From positions 19,543,623 to 19,607,622 of the forward strand of contig NC_087065.1 of NCBI RefSeq assembly GCF_963678635.1: 64,000 nucleotides of DNA, in the 5' to 3' direction. The position numbers and the translations under genes were made by a program. Of this stretch, positions 29,428-39,015 are shown in pieces (position 1 is the first letter of the stretch; each line of letters starts with the position of its first letter). Under the pieces are notes generated by a model. That model had not been told where the DNA came from, searched no databases, and saw nothing but the letters and a program-made list of their open reading frames with translations. This DNA is from Symsagittifera roscoffensis (taxonomy: Eukaryota > Xenacoelomorpha > Acoela > Convolutidae).

Positions 29428-32400
29428 TCAGCCTATACTTAAGTAATATTTCTTATGTAGATACACTTGTATGTTCGTATCAGAGAATATCACGTGTACA
29501 AGCGCGTACAATTCCCGAGGATGCAGTCTTCCTCTGTTTGGATCGTACACTGGAAGCGAGAGCTCCTTCACGTCCATTTCCACAAAGAAGTCCCTCAGCC
29601 TCGTCAAAGACAAGACTAGGTTTTCTGGGTCCACGTGCTGCTTCTCTGTCGCCCTCGTTACCAAGAAGCATAAGTACTTTCCCGGTATCTGCGACACCGC
29701 CGGAGGTAAGGCTGCTACGCCCCCTATCCCTGGTCTTTGCTTCCAAAGGAATTCCACGTTTTTGTATTCTCTCTTAAAATCTGCCGCTAGCGCTGTCCTA
29801 AAACTCATGTCTGCGGTGATCGCTATCGCACATGTCCTGTTTGTGAATATGAAATCAATGTCTGTTAGTATTATGTTACTAGAATACTCATTTGGTAAAT
29901 TAAAATATGACTCAACTACCCTGCCTATGTCAGGTTTCTTAGATTCTTCGCCTGTTTCTGCTTCTAAGTCTCCTGTTTCTCTTGCTATTCTTAATTTTTT
30001 TATTATCAAGTTTTCAATGTGGGTAAGTCCTACCCCCACTCCCCGGACAAAAATATCCGTCGACGTCCCCGTCGATCGCATACCGGGTATCAAGTCAAGG
30101 TTAGAAGCTGGAATGAGTAATCGTCCTTCCTGGGCAGCCCAGGAAGGATCATCTCGTTCAGTCTTGATGTATTTCATGCTTTCACGATCTACGTCTTGAA
30201 TCGTGACGCTGGTCTCCTCTGGATCCGAGGTCGTTTCATTCAGCCACTCTAAGACACGCAGGTTCGTCAGGTCTTGTTCATATGACTGCTGTTGCTCATC
30301 GTCAAATTCTACCTCGGGTTTCGACCAGTCATCAACCCACTCATCGTTGTGATCATCGACTATGTCAATGTCCTGTGACACAGTTATTTCCTCCAGACCC
30401 ACTACTTCCTCCACTATTTTCTTTAGATCTATCCTATCCACTACAAAGTCGTCACCGTAAGGATTGTATTTCTTTCTTGGTCTCATTCCGTCCTTCTGAC
30501 GAGTCTGCATCGTGAACGGAAGATCCGGCTCCAAGTTCTTTGGAACCTCTATCTGTTCGGGATCCTGCCAATCTTCTTCTGCGTAGGGTAAGGTTTCATC
30601 GTCCGCTTCGATCCGTTCGTTTGGATCCAGGTCCAGTGGTGTATCCGTACCTTCCTCTACGATTTCGTTTCCATCGTTCTTCTCCCTGGTGCCTTTTTCA
30701 TTGACCTCACAAGCAGGATCCATCATTAGATAATCCCCTTCTTCCATGTCTGCAGGTATACACCAGTCTTCTGTCGATGAATTGTGTGGCTTGATGTTCT
30801 CGTAGTGGGCAGCTCGGCCAGTACTCAGTCTATAAAAGCGTCCCTCCTGGTGCACCTCCGTAATCATGAAGGGTCCCCTCCACTTCTTTAGAAGCTTCTT
30901 TGTCCCTTTCGGTGGTATAACGTTCTGAAATACCCATACGTAGTCTCCCACCGAGTAAGCCTTTGCACCAGCTGCTTTCTTGTCGAATCTTTTCCTCTGC
31001 CTTGCCTGTGCCTGCTGAGTGTTTCGTCTACACAAATCGTTCAACTCCTGTTGGCGTTTGATCACATCCCTCACGTAGACCTGTGGGGACGTTCTCTTTC
31101 CCTCATATTCTGGGTAGAAGAAGGTTAAGGGTAAAGACTTTTCGTGTCCAGTTAGCATCATGTGTGGACTGACTCCAGTGGTGGAGTGTTGCGTGCTATT
31201 ATATGCCCCCATCACCTGTGGAAGGTATCTGTCCCAATCGGTCATATACCTGGAACAATATACTCTCAGCATCGACACTAACGTCCTATTCTGTCTTTCC
31301 ACCAAGCCATTCGTCTGAGGGTGGTATGTCGTGGAGTGAGCCTGAGCGACCTGTGAGCGTCTCATAAGCTCTTTCGTAAGCTCTCCTACGAAAGCTGTTC
31401 CATTGTCCGATTGAAACGTCATCGGACAACCATGCCTTGCTATCCATGTATTGATCAGGTGGTCGCATGTCTCTTCCGCCGAGGCAGTTATGCAGGGCAC
31501 GGCCTCTGCATACTTCGTAAAATGATCTATCATGACCAGCACCTGATTGTAACCATTGTCTGTCATGCTTATCTTTTGGTGATCTATTTGCACCACCTCG
31601 TTGAATTCAGACGACTCAATCGATTGTAAAGGAAATCGCAACTTCCTAGGATCCTTGACCTGTTGGCATGACAGACATGCTGTTACCCGTTTCTCGCATG
31701 CCTTTTTCATCCCAGGCCACTCAAAGCGCTTCAGGATCCTCTGATATACTTTGTCGATCCCCTGATGGCCCATTTGATCATGTGACCTGAATAATAATTC
31801 TGTCTGATAAAGTTGCGGTAATATTATCGCGTTATACTTGTACAGGACTCTGTCTTCCTCCCTTCTTTTGCAAGCCACAATCCCGTCCTTGTTCAGAAAT
31901 AATCTCCCCTCCTTCTGCATGAAGTATTGTCTCAGGATCCTATAGCTGTCTTCTTCTAGGTCACCTTTGTCTGGTGCACCGTTTTCTATCCACCTTTTTA
32001 GGTTGCTTGTCATGCGATCATTTCTCTGCGCCCTTAGAAGGTCCGAGAGTCTGTATCTCGCCTTCAAGTACGTCTTCATGACCCTCATCTGACTATTCAG
32101 CTCGTTGGGTTGATGTGTATCTTCTTCCATCTTAACGCACCAAATCTTCGCCAACGGTTGTGTTTCTTGTTCAAACGGCAGAAGATCAGTCCTGACTACC
32201 TCTTTCTGCGGCAACAGGCTTACCGCTATTGTCTCCAAGTCATCCGCTGCGTTGTCAAAGACTCTTTCGCTCGGTAAAAGGTAGCGATCGCTGTCCGGAT
32301 CCTGGTACACCTCTCTGTCCAGGTCCCTTGCCCGAGTTTCCACTAGTAGCGTGTGTATCGCCAGTTCTGACAGTTCTGATCCCGATGTCGAATCCCTGTC

Positions 32401-32655
32401 TGAATAGGTGTTCATTCTTGAGCTTTCTGAATTATCATCCGTCGAAGGTGTTATGCTGGATACTGCACGCTCCTCCAGATCATGTCTGTACTTTCTTCGC
32501 ATCCATCTGAACTCCCCGGACAAAACCTTGTTCTCTAGGTCCTGTTTCTCGTCAGGAATTTTCTCGTCTATCTCGGACTCCCCGGACAAATTTTCTTGTC
32601 CCGGGTGTTGATCTTGTGATCTTTGGCTTTTCTCTTTATCCTTCTCCCCGGACAG
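29428..32655 (-). CDS. Integrase with long C-terminal extension
   Basis: The frame is open from just after the TAA at 32656-32658; the first codon of the 1053-residue frame is TTG at 32589, so it is probably reached from the upstream RT frame and not initiated here. Domains by residue: acidic N-terminal spacer (1-250); HHCC zinc finger (about 268-312); D,D,E core with IDH (about 348), QSDNG (about 393) and VERQN (about 430); GPF module WRGPFMITEV (about 568). All catalytic residues are present. After the GPF module come about 480 residues, mostly acidic, with a globular last third. Typical gypsy integrases end within 50-150 residues of this point, so the tail is unusual. Three LSGE blocks lie exactly 22 codons apart at the start. 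Confidence 0.9.
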   Translation of the reverse strand: MSGEKDKEKSQRSQDQHPGQENLSGESEIDEKIPDEKQDLENKVLSGEFRWMRRKYRHDLEERAVSSITPSTDDNSESSRMNTYSDRDSTSGSELSELAIHTLLVETRARDLDREVYQDPDSDRYLLPSERVFDNAADDLETIAVSLLPQKEVVRTDLLPFEQETQPLAKIWCVKMEEDTHQPNELNSQMRVMKTYLKARYRLSDLLRAQRNDRMTSNLKRWIENGAPDKGDLEEDSYRILRQYFMQKEGRLFLNKDGIVACKRREEDRVLYKYNAIILPQLYQTELLFRSHDQMGHQGIDKVYQRILKRFEWPGMKKACEKRVTACLSCQQVKDPRKLRFPLQSIESSEFNEVVQIDHQKISMTDNGYNQVLVMIDHFTKYAEAVPCITASAEETCDHLINTWIARHGCPMTFQSDNGTAFVGELTKELMRRSQVAQAHSTTYHPQTNGLVERQNRTLVSMLRVYCSRYMTDWDRYLPQVMGAYNSTQHSTTGVSPHMMLTGHEKSLPLTFFYPEYEGKRTSPQVYVRDVIKRQQELNDLCRRNTQQAQARQRKRFDKKAAGAKAYSVGDYVWVFQNVIPPKGTKKLLKKWRGPFMITEVHQEGRFYRLSTGRAAHYENIKPHNSSTEDWCIPADMEEGDYLMMDPACEVNEKGTREKNDGNEIVEEGTDTPLDLDPNERIEADDETLPYAEEDWQDPEQIEVPKNLEPDLPFTMQTRQKDGMRPRKKYNPYGDDFVVDRIDLKKIVEEVVGLEEITVSQDIDIVDDHNDEWVDDWSKPEVEFDDEQQQSYEQDLTNLRVLEWLNETTSDPEETSVTIQDVDRESMKYIKTERDDPSWAAQEGRLLIPASNLDLIPGMRSTGTSTDIFVRGVGVGLTHIENLIIKKLRIARETGDLEAETGEESKKPDIGRVVESYFNLPNEYSSNIILTDIDFIFTNRTCAIAITADMSFRTALAADFKREYKNVEFLWKQRPGIGGVAALPPAVSQIPGKYLCFLVTRATEKQHVDPENLVLSLTRLRDFFVEMDVKELSLPVYDPNRGRLHPRELYALVHVIFSDTNIQVYLHKKYYLSIG
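32512..32654 (-). repeat. Three copies of an 11-base word at exact 66-base spacing
   Basis: CTCCCCGGACA occurs at 32512, 32578 and 32644, the last directly after the in-frame TAA on the coding strand. The same word is at 30039 and beside the 3' LTR (19253). Confidence 0.85.
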
Positions 32656-34440
32656 TTAGTCTTGCAGCAGATTTTGTTCTACAACTTCACCCTCTTTATC
32701 CCAGTCCACAAAGGTGACGGTTTTCTTCTGCTTGCTGCTCTCCTGTTCTTTCTGTCCGTATGAAGTACTGGTTAAAATCTCTTGGGGTATTGAGGATACT
32801 AGTTGCTGAACTATTGTCCTACAATCCCTCTCGTTCTCTTCGTGCTGTCGTCTGGACGGCATAATCTTCATTTTCTTTCTGACTGTTAGCGATGCCACTG
32901 CTGCTGTCCACTCGGGGTCATCTCTGGTCACTTCTCTTTCTAACAATCCACCCAGCATCCGCATCACTTGTAGTGTGACTTGCACCGTTTTATCCAATAA
33001 TGAGAGGCTGTTTATATTCATGCGAGAGAGTTTTTGCTGGACCAGGTTCGAGCGCAGCAATAAATCCAACGGGATCGGGTCCTCCTTGGACAGGATCTTT
33101 ATCTCGGCTGCTTTCTCTACAGGTAACTCAGGATGTCCTGGAATTGGATGTCCAGACTTATCCAACCATCTCGTTAAGGGAAGCGCTTCATAAGTTTCTT
33201 TGTCCAGAAACGAGAATCCCTCCTTTATCTCCGCCTGATTGGCCTGCTTCTGCTCCAATCTTTCATAGAACTCAGTTTTCTTGCTGAGGCTGTCAGCATT
33301 CTGGTGTTTATCACGCATCCTATGTTCGATTATCATATGGTAGCCATCCAATCTTACTATCCATCTACCAATATAACTCTGATCCATCGAGTAGGTTTTC
33401 AACCAGGATAACGCTCTGTTGTCCACGCGTAACTTGAAGGGAGCACTCCCCAAGTATGCACGGTACTTTTCCACAAAGGTGACTACTGCAAACATCTCTG
33501 CTTTTGGTGCGCCATATTTCATCTCTGTGTCACTCAAGACCTTGCTGCCGTATGCAATGGGACGGAGAACTGTTCTTCCGTTCCATTCTTGCTCTTGATG
33601 CAAGATTCCTGAGATGGCCACCACCGATGCATCTGTGTCGAGAACATACATGCCCTTTTCTGTAGGCATGCCCAGCACTGGCGCTTCACACAGTTCCCGC
33701 TTTATGTTCTCGAAAGCAACCTGTGCCTCATCGTTCCATTCGAACTTCTTCCCTTTGTTGCGCATCAGCTTCTGCATCGGATACACCTTGTCCGCATATC
33801 CTTTAATGAATTCTCGGTAGTAATTGGCAAACCCTAGGAAGCTCATGAGCTGTGTGTCCGTTCTGGGAGCTTTCCATGTCAACACTGCTTCCACTGCTTC
33901 CGGGTCCGGCCTCACACCATGCCTATCCACCATTCTTCCTAGGTACTTTATCGAATCCCTAAGGATTTCACATTTCAATGGTTTGCACTTTAATCCTGCT
34001 CTTTTCATGCATCCAAAGACCTCATCAAGCCTATCAATGTGGTCTTCCAGGGTCGGTGTCGCTATGACCACGTCATCCACGTAACACATCACGAGATTCC
34101 CGTACTTCTTGGTCACTCTCGTCAAAGCCTGAGCCATCAGTCTTTGAAAAGTGGCCGTTGCATTGCACAAGCCGAAGGGCATCCTCTTCCACTGGTACAA
34201 TCCCAATTCACACGCGAATCCGGTTTTCTCTCTGTCCTTCTTTCGCAAAGGGACCTGCCAGAAGGCAGAACCTAAGTCCAATGTGGTGAAGAACTTGGCA
34301 TCACCAAGCTTAGATAGGCTCTCGTCTATTCGCGGTATCGGGTACGCATCTTTAATCGTTACCGCGTTCAAGTAACGAAAGTCGCAACAAAATCTAAGCT
34401 GCCCCCTTTCTTTTAAGCCATGACTACCCCGCAAGCCCAC
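32656..34440 (-). CDS. Reverse transcriptase and RNase H
   Basis: The frame's first codon is GTG (34440), so it is probably not an independent start; the RT begins in the preceding frame. From residue 12: RFCCDFRYLN, motif A TLDLGSAFWQVPL, motif B PFGLCNA, the catalytic YVDD at 120-123, primer grip FLGFANYYREFI, and RNase H with LDTDAS (about 265), KAEMFAVV, RVDNRALSW and NADSLS. All catalytic acids are intact, so the enzyme looks competent. After residue 400 comes a spacer without domain. It ends in TAA at 32656-32658; the integrase frame continues in the same register. Confidence 0.92.
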   Translation of the reverse strand: MGLRGSHGLKERGQLRFCCDFRYLNAVTIKDAYPIPRIDESLSKLGDAKFFTTLDLGSAFWQVPLRKKDREKTGFACELGLYQWKRMPFGLCNATATFQRLMAQALTRVTKKYGNLVMCYVDDVVIATPTLEDHIDRLDEVFGCMKRAGLKCKPLKCEILRDSIKYLGRMVDRHGVRPDPEAVEAVLTWKAPRTDTQLMSFLGFANYYREFIKGYADKVYPMQKLMRNKGKKFEWNDEAQVAFENIKRELCEAPVLGMPTEKGMYVLDTDASVVAISGILHQEQEWNGRTVLRPIAYGSKVLSDTEMKYGAPKAEMFAVVTFVEKYRAYLGSAPFKLRVDNRALSWLKTYSMDQSYIGRWIVRLDGYHMIIEHRMRDKHQNADSLSKKTEFYERLEQKQANQAEIKEGFSFLDKETYEALPLTRWLDKSGHPIPGHPELPVEKAAEIKILSKEDPIPLDLLLRSNLVQQKLSRMNINSLSLLDKTVQVTLQVMRMLGGLLEREVTRDDPEWTAAVASLTVRKKMKIMPSRRQHEENERDCRTIVQQLVSSIPQEILTSTSYGQKEQESSKQKKTVTFVDWDKEGEVVEQNLLQD

Positions 34441-35174
34441 GGCGATTTCGAGGGTTCTATCATGTCGTATTCAAGCAACATTTCTATTTCTGTTCGGCAC
34501 GCTTCCGATTTCTGTGGCGTCATTCGCCTTGCGCCTTCCCTATGGGGGACGGCGCCTTCTTCTAGTTCGATTTCGTGTTCGACGAAATTACAGCAACCGA
34601 TGTCCGCCTTATGTTTTGAAAATACATCTGCGTTCCGATTTAGGAGGTCCCGCAATTTTTCGAAATCTCCCTCACCTATTTTCCCTTTTAAATGTTCTAT
34701 CTCTGGCAAAACCGGTTTGTCAGATTCTAGTTCATATGACGAGGGGCGTTCCGGAAAATTCGAGCAGCTTGATAAGCCGTCGTCCGTTTCGGATTTCATT
34801 GAAAACAATTTATGAATAGATTTTAATTCATTAATTCTCTTTAAAATTTTATCTTTATTGGCATGATAAGGACAGTCTTTCACACTATATTTCTTCAAGT
34901 TTTGTGTCTCCTCATAGTCGGTCCTCATTGGCAAAGCGTAGCCAAGCTTCTTTCCACGCTGGATTGAAACCGTGGTGTCCAGTGTGTTCAACAACACACT
35001 GACACACAGTCGGTTTCGCGTTACCGAGAAGCTCCGGCCTAAAATCACCGAACTCTGACTATTTGGATTCGGTACTAAGCAAACCTGTTTACTATCACTT
35101 AACGAATTTAAATTTCTCATTCTAAAAATTGCTACTACAGCTTGTCCTGGTTGTAATTTTACTTTTCTATCCAA
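34413..35174 (-). CDS. Protease-RT junction and RT fingers
   Basis: This frame is +1 relative to gag and protease and has no ATG at its start (first codon TTG). Its C-terminal 60 residues are the RT N-terminus (VEHEIELEEGAVPHREGARR, then MIEPSKSPWA), which the next frame continues. It enters at an 8-base T run on the coding strand (35173-35180) and leaves near 34413-34420. The upstream half is a retropepsin-RT linker with beta-strand character. The two opposite frame changes in one gene suggest either compensated indels in homopolymers, assembly error, or unusual recoding. Confidence 0.75.
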   Translation of the reverse strand: MDRKVKLQPGQAVVAIFRMRNLNSLSDSKQVCLVPNPNSQSSVILGRSFSVTRNRLCVSVLLNTLDTTVSIQRGKKLGYALPMRTDYEETQNLKKYSVKDCPYHANKDKILKRINELKSIHKLFSMKSETDDGLSSCSNFPERPSSYELESDKPVLPEIEHLKGKIGEGDFEKLRDLLNRNADVFSKHKADIGCCNFVEHEIELEEGAVPHREGARRMTPQKSEACRTEIEMLLEYDMIEPSKSPWACGVVMA

Positions 35175-36633
35175 AAAAAACTGGTACCTTATTTTCGTCT
35201 GTTATTATCCTATAAATGGTTTTCTTAACATACTTTCGGTCCGGGTTCCTAATCCGTATTAGAACGTTGTTCAAGTCAATCATCACGTCAAAATTCCTGA
35301 CAAAATCTCTGCCCAAGATGAATTGGTCGGCGTCGTCCAGATTCTCTACCACCAGGAAGCTCATCCAAAGGTCTCGTCCTCCCATGTGAAGGACCGTTAT
35401 CGGTGTTCTTCCGGCTACGTAGATAGCTCCTCGATTTGCGGCGGCCAGTCGGAGATTTGTAGGTATCAGAACTTCTCGCTTGAAGCCCATTCTTTCCCAG
35501 GTTTTTATCGGCATCACACTCACCACCGCTCCTGTGTCCAGAAGCCCTGTGACTCCGATTTTTATTCCGTTGGTGTCGAGCAGATGTGCTGTCACATCTG
35601 CTTCATATCCAATGTGTACCGCGTCTTGTTCCATCATGGCGTCATGGCCTATCCTGCGGAGTTTGAGTTCCTCTTCACCCAGATAGATCTGCCCCATTTG
35701 GTCATCATCTGTTGTTATGTAAGTCCTGGTGTAGATACTGATTCCATCCACATTCAGCATTATTTGATACGGCCCATAGACCTCCATGTAGCGTCCATGA
35801 AGTTTCTTCATGCGAGGGCCACCCGTCGTTAGAAGTGCTCGCACAGCTCTCGACTCAGTGCGTGGCTCCACCTGCCTCAGATAATCTGCATATGTGTCCA
35901 AATGCATTAAAGTGAACTCTGATGGTTCACTCAGATTTCTTATTACCTGGTGTCCAGCCACTGAGATTATCGACTGTATCTTCTTCCCCTGCGGCGCCAT
36001 GCCGAACCTCTTACCGGAGATCACTTTTAGTTTCATATCTAAACTGCTTGGTGTTTTCGTCTCTTCGAACTCCGTTGCTTCGAAGGTATTCAATTGCTCC
36101 TGAAGCTTTTCATTTTCCAGTTCAAGTTTCACTTTTTGTTCGATCTCTTTCGTCACCAATTCCTGTTGTACTCTATTTAGAGCATCCCTTGCGGCTGTCT
36201 TATAATCGATCTTGAAATCCTCAGCTGCAGTCGCTGGTTCCGGCTCATGTGTCTCCCCTGTAACCGCTTGCATTTTCTTTGCCGCCAGCTCTTGAGGTTT
36301 GTCCTTTCTGCGTGCTTCCGCTTCACTCAAAAGTCGAGCCTTGCTGGCTTTCACTCCTGACAAAGCTTCTTCATGTCTTGGATGCTTGATGTCTGCCACT
36401 GCATCCCAGAATTGCGGACAGTCTGATTTAAAATGACCTTCCAAGTTACAAAAGAAACACCTCGGGCCGAATTTCGCTATTACTCCTCTCATGAAATCCC
36501 CATGGTCCAATTCTGACGCATCTTCGTCCTCGAGGCTAAAGCCTATTGCTTTCATGCCCTGTTTGTAAGCTGGGCATGCTGACACATGATGGTCTGTTGA
36601 ACTGCAATTAGCACAAGAGCGTCTCTTGTCCAT
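35167..36633 (-). CDS. Zinc-knuckle nucleocapsid and aspartic protease
   Basis: Opens five codons after the gag TAG (36649-36651), in the same frame; an ATG at 36633 is also available. Two CX2CX4HX4C knuckles (residues 7-20 and about 59-72) form a nucleic-acid-binding nucleocapsid. A Lys/Glu-rich helical stretch follows (about 90-190), then a retropepsin with LLDTGAVVSVMP (catalytic Asp at 367) and the closing FILGRDF block (about 435). Having the zinc knuckles downstream of the stop means that, without readthrough, gag would lack nucleocapsid. The frame ends at TAG 35167-35169. Confidence 0.88.
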   Translation of the reverse strand: MDKRRSCANCSSTDHHVSACPAYKQGMKAIGFSLEDEDASELDHGDFMRGVIAKFGPRCFFCNLEGHFKSDCPQFWDAVADIKHPRHEEALSGVKASKARLLSEAEARRKDKPQELAAKKMQAVTGETHEPEPATAAEDFKIDYKTAARDALNRVQQELVTKEIEQKVKLELENEKLQEQLNTFEATEFEETKTPSSLDMKLKVISGKRFGMAPQGKKIQSIISVAGHQVIRNLSEPSEFTLMHLDTYADYLRQVEPRTESRAVRALLTTGGPRMKKLHGRYMEVYGPYQIMLNVDGISIYTRTYITTDDDQMGQIYLGEEELKLRRIGHDAMMEQDAVHIGYEADVTAHLLDTNGIKIGVTGLLDTGAVVSVMPIKTWERMGFKREVLIPTNLRLAAANRGAIYVAGRTPITVLHMGGRDLWMSFLVVENLDDADQFILGRDFVRNFDVMIDLNNVLIRIRNPDRKYVKKTIYRIITDENKVPVFFG

Positions 36634-36648
36634 ATCATCCCTCGGTTT

Positions 36649-38547
36649 CTACCAATTGTTCCCTTGGTTTGCTGGTCCGTTGTTAAAATTGCCATAGTTG
36701 TTCTTGTAATATCCAGATCTCGAAGGAGGTTTCAACAAAAGATACTCCTTTGATTTGAGCCTTAACTCCTCCGGTGTTGGCGCATTAGTTGATAGTGGTG
36801 TGTAGTGCGTTGCTAGCATCGTACGAAGTTCGTCATTTTTCACACCATCGATGAATTTTGAGGCTACGGCCAATTTCATCCTTCGGTTTGACTCATCCGG
36901 TTGGCTGCGTCTTCTCAGCATTTCCAAATCATTGAGAAACTTGTCTATGGTTTCATCCTCTCGTTGCCTCCGTTTCTCGAAGCGCATCATCGCCTGGTGC
37001 CCTTGCACCCCTGATCCGAAACGGTTTAACAAGATTTCGAAGATTTTCTCTGCAGTGTCACGTTGATACTGTTTCTTGGCCCTGACACAGTTCAGGGCTG
37101 TCCCTTCTAAGTTGCTGGTGAGCGCGCTGCATTCCTGTCTCTCAGACAAGTCCTCTTCCTCGAAATGCAGCTTCATTACCTCTATCCAGGTATCAATACA
37201 GCCATCAGATTCGTCTTTGTAGCATCTTGGCTTCTTAAAGACTCTTCTGGACTTCTCACTGCGTTCATTGGTTCTAGATAACCTCGTCAGGAATGTCTCC
37301 AGAGACCTGTTCAGGGGTTCAAATGCCGTGGCCATTGCAGTAGCATCCCTTGAGTGTCCCGTTTGAGTGTTCTCACACCTCGTAGAAGGCTCTGTGGGCG
37401 GTGCATCCCTGCAATCCGAATCACCGTGACTGTCTCCCGCTTGGCCCACATGACTCCTCCTCGGGCTTGCATGCCCCCTGCTGCCGGAATCACTTCTCCC
37501 AGTCGCATGTGTGCCTTGCATTGGTCGTTCGTTAGAGGTTTGTCTGTTCCCCGTTGAACTTGCTCTGTTGTTCGGGCCCCATGCTCCATTACCCCTTGTG
37601 GCATAGCCTGATGAACTGCCCCTGCTTCTAGCGGATCCATACGTCTTCCTCCTTTGATGTTCATTGAAGTTCACCCTCGGTTCCCTGCTGGGACCTCCCG
37701 AGTTCGGCCCTCCTTCTTTTGGTCCACTCTTGCTGCCTAGTAGCCCGTCCAACCTATCCATGATAGCCTGAGTTCGCCTCTCCATCATCGCATCCATCTT
37801 TGTGTCAAGAGTCCCAAGAGACTGCTCTTGCTGAATTCTTAACTTCTCCATGTCGGCTCTTAAGCGTAACTCCCTCTGTTCCGCTTCTCTTGTCATTCGA
37901 GACAAGTTCCTCGTCATGTGTTCATCCGTTCTCTCTTTCAAGCGTTTTTCGCTCCTGTCAACTTCTTGTCTGTTGCGGTTTATTTCTTCCCGCAGCCTTT
38001 CTCTCTCAATGTGAACCGCTCTTTCTAGTTCACTCATCCTTATTGACATTTGCTCGTTTTGTTCTCCTAAACTGTCCACTATGTTGTTTAAGGCTTCCTC
38101 TAGTGCTGCCCCGTTATCCACGAGTGGCGTTACTAGTGGTGGTATAACCCTGTCGGTCCCAGGTAACTTCGTGCTTGTCGAGATCCGGGCCTTGACTCTC
38201 TGCTTCAACGTCTTGTCATTATTTATTTCAGGATCAATTAACGCGTTGCCGAGCCCTCTGGTTCTATTCTCACCAGGTTGTGGCTCCGAACTTGCCCTAA
38301 TCGCGAAGTCTTTTGACTGGCCTGGTGTGTTTGCCTCTTTGCTTATCGTTGTCACTACTCCAAATTTGTCCGTGGTTCCAGTCTCTCTTCCGACGTGTGC
38401 CTCACTCTCCTGGATCGAACTATTGAGGCTTACTTGAGATCCAGAGTCCCCTTGCTCCTCTTCATCTTCTTCCTCCTGGGACTCACCATCGTTTCCTGCT
38501 CCTCCTCCCATGCTGAATGGAAAGATGTTTCCGAAGGTGTTCTTCAT
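36649..38547 (-). CDS. Gag, matrix/capsid part
   Basis: The ATG at 38547 gives 632 residues. The N-terminal third is acidic and disordered. About 165-270 is a long Arg/Glu coiled coil. Next comes an Arg/Gly/Ser-rich stretch. Residues 425-620 are a capsid-like helical domain (a VFKKPRCYKDESDGCIDTWI start and an FEKRRQREDETIDKFLNDLEML core), matching the retrotransposon gag family layout. The end is a Tyr/Asn/Gly-rich tail followed by TAG. The frame is also open upstream of the ATG to the TGA at 38587, so this part may be the continuation of the 39015 frame. Confidence 0.85.
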   Translation of the reverse strand: MKNTFGNIFPFSMGGGAGNDGESQEEEDEEEQGDSGSQVSLNSSIQESEAHVGRETGTTDKFGVVTTISKEANTPGQSKDFAIRASSEPQPGENRTRGLGNALIDPEINNDKTLKQRVKARISTSTKLPGTDRVIPPLVTPLVDNGAALEEALNNIVDSLGEQNEQMSIRMSELERAVHIERERLREEINRNRQEVDRSEKRLKERTDEHMTRNLSRMTREAEQRELRLRADMEKLRIQQEQSLGTLDTKMDAMMERRTQAIMDRLDGLLGSKSGPKEGGPNSGGPSREPRVNFNEHQRRKTYGSARSRGSSSGYATRGNGAWGPNNRASSTGNRQTSNERPMQGTHATGRSDSGSRGHASPRRSHVGQAGDSHGDSDCRDAPPTEPSTRCENTQTGHSRDATAMATAFEPLNRSLETFLTRLSRTNERSEKSRRVFKKPRCYKDESDGCIDTWIEVMKLHFEEEDLSERQECSALTSNLEGTALNCVRAKKQYQRDTAEKIFEILLNRFGSGVQGHQAMMRFEKRRQREDETIDKFLNDLEMLRRRSQPDESNRRMKLAVASKFIDGVKNDELRTMLATHYTPLSTNAPTPEELRLKSKEYLLLKPPSRSGYYKNNYGNFNNGPANQGNNW

Positions 38548-38586
38548 TCTTTCTGAGAACGATGATGATGTCGTTTGTTTCCCAGT

Positions 38587-39015
38587 TCAGCTTGCCATCA
38601 TAGTGTTGTCCGTCGGAGATCTTCTAGTTGCCGCTACCTCAGTTGAGATGTCGGACAGTTCCGACATCTCTTCTCGATCCAATGTCCCGGTGGAAGTGGC
38701 AAAATCATGGCCTTGTTCTACCGGGGTAGATTCACTCGCCAGCCTTCTGCCTCTGTCTTCCAGTTCATTTACTTCCTGGTTGTCATTCATGGTATGGTCT
38801 GTATTGACCTCCACTTCTAACAGTTCTCTTCGCTCTTCTGAGGTCTTCTGACTTCTCGTTTCAACCATTCTGCCTGAAACCGTCCCCCTGTTATCAGACC
38901 GGGATCGCTTGATCCAATCCACAAAAGGATCGGTCATCGTTTTTCTTTGCTCCTCAGGTATGAATTTCCTAGAACTATTACCTCTTTTAGGTATTCTTGA
39001 CTTGTCTAGACTCAT
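38587..39015 (-). CDS. Gag N-terminal ORF ending at an in-frame TGA
   Basis: A 142-residue frame from the ATG at 39015, charged and disordered, in the same register as the next gag ORF, which starts 13 codons after its TGA (38587-38589). It is the first ATG frame after the leader, so it is the probable gag start. Either the TGA is a disabling mutation or it is decoded by readthrough or reinitiation. Confidence 0.6.
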   Translation of the reverse strand: MSLDKSRIPKRGNSSRKFIPEEQRKTMTDPFVDWIKRSRSDNRGTVSGRMVETRSQKTSEERRELLEVEVNTDHTMNDNQEVNELEDRGRRLASESTPVEQGHDFATSTGTLDREEMSELSDISTEVAATRRSPTDNTMMAS

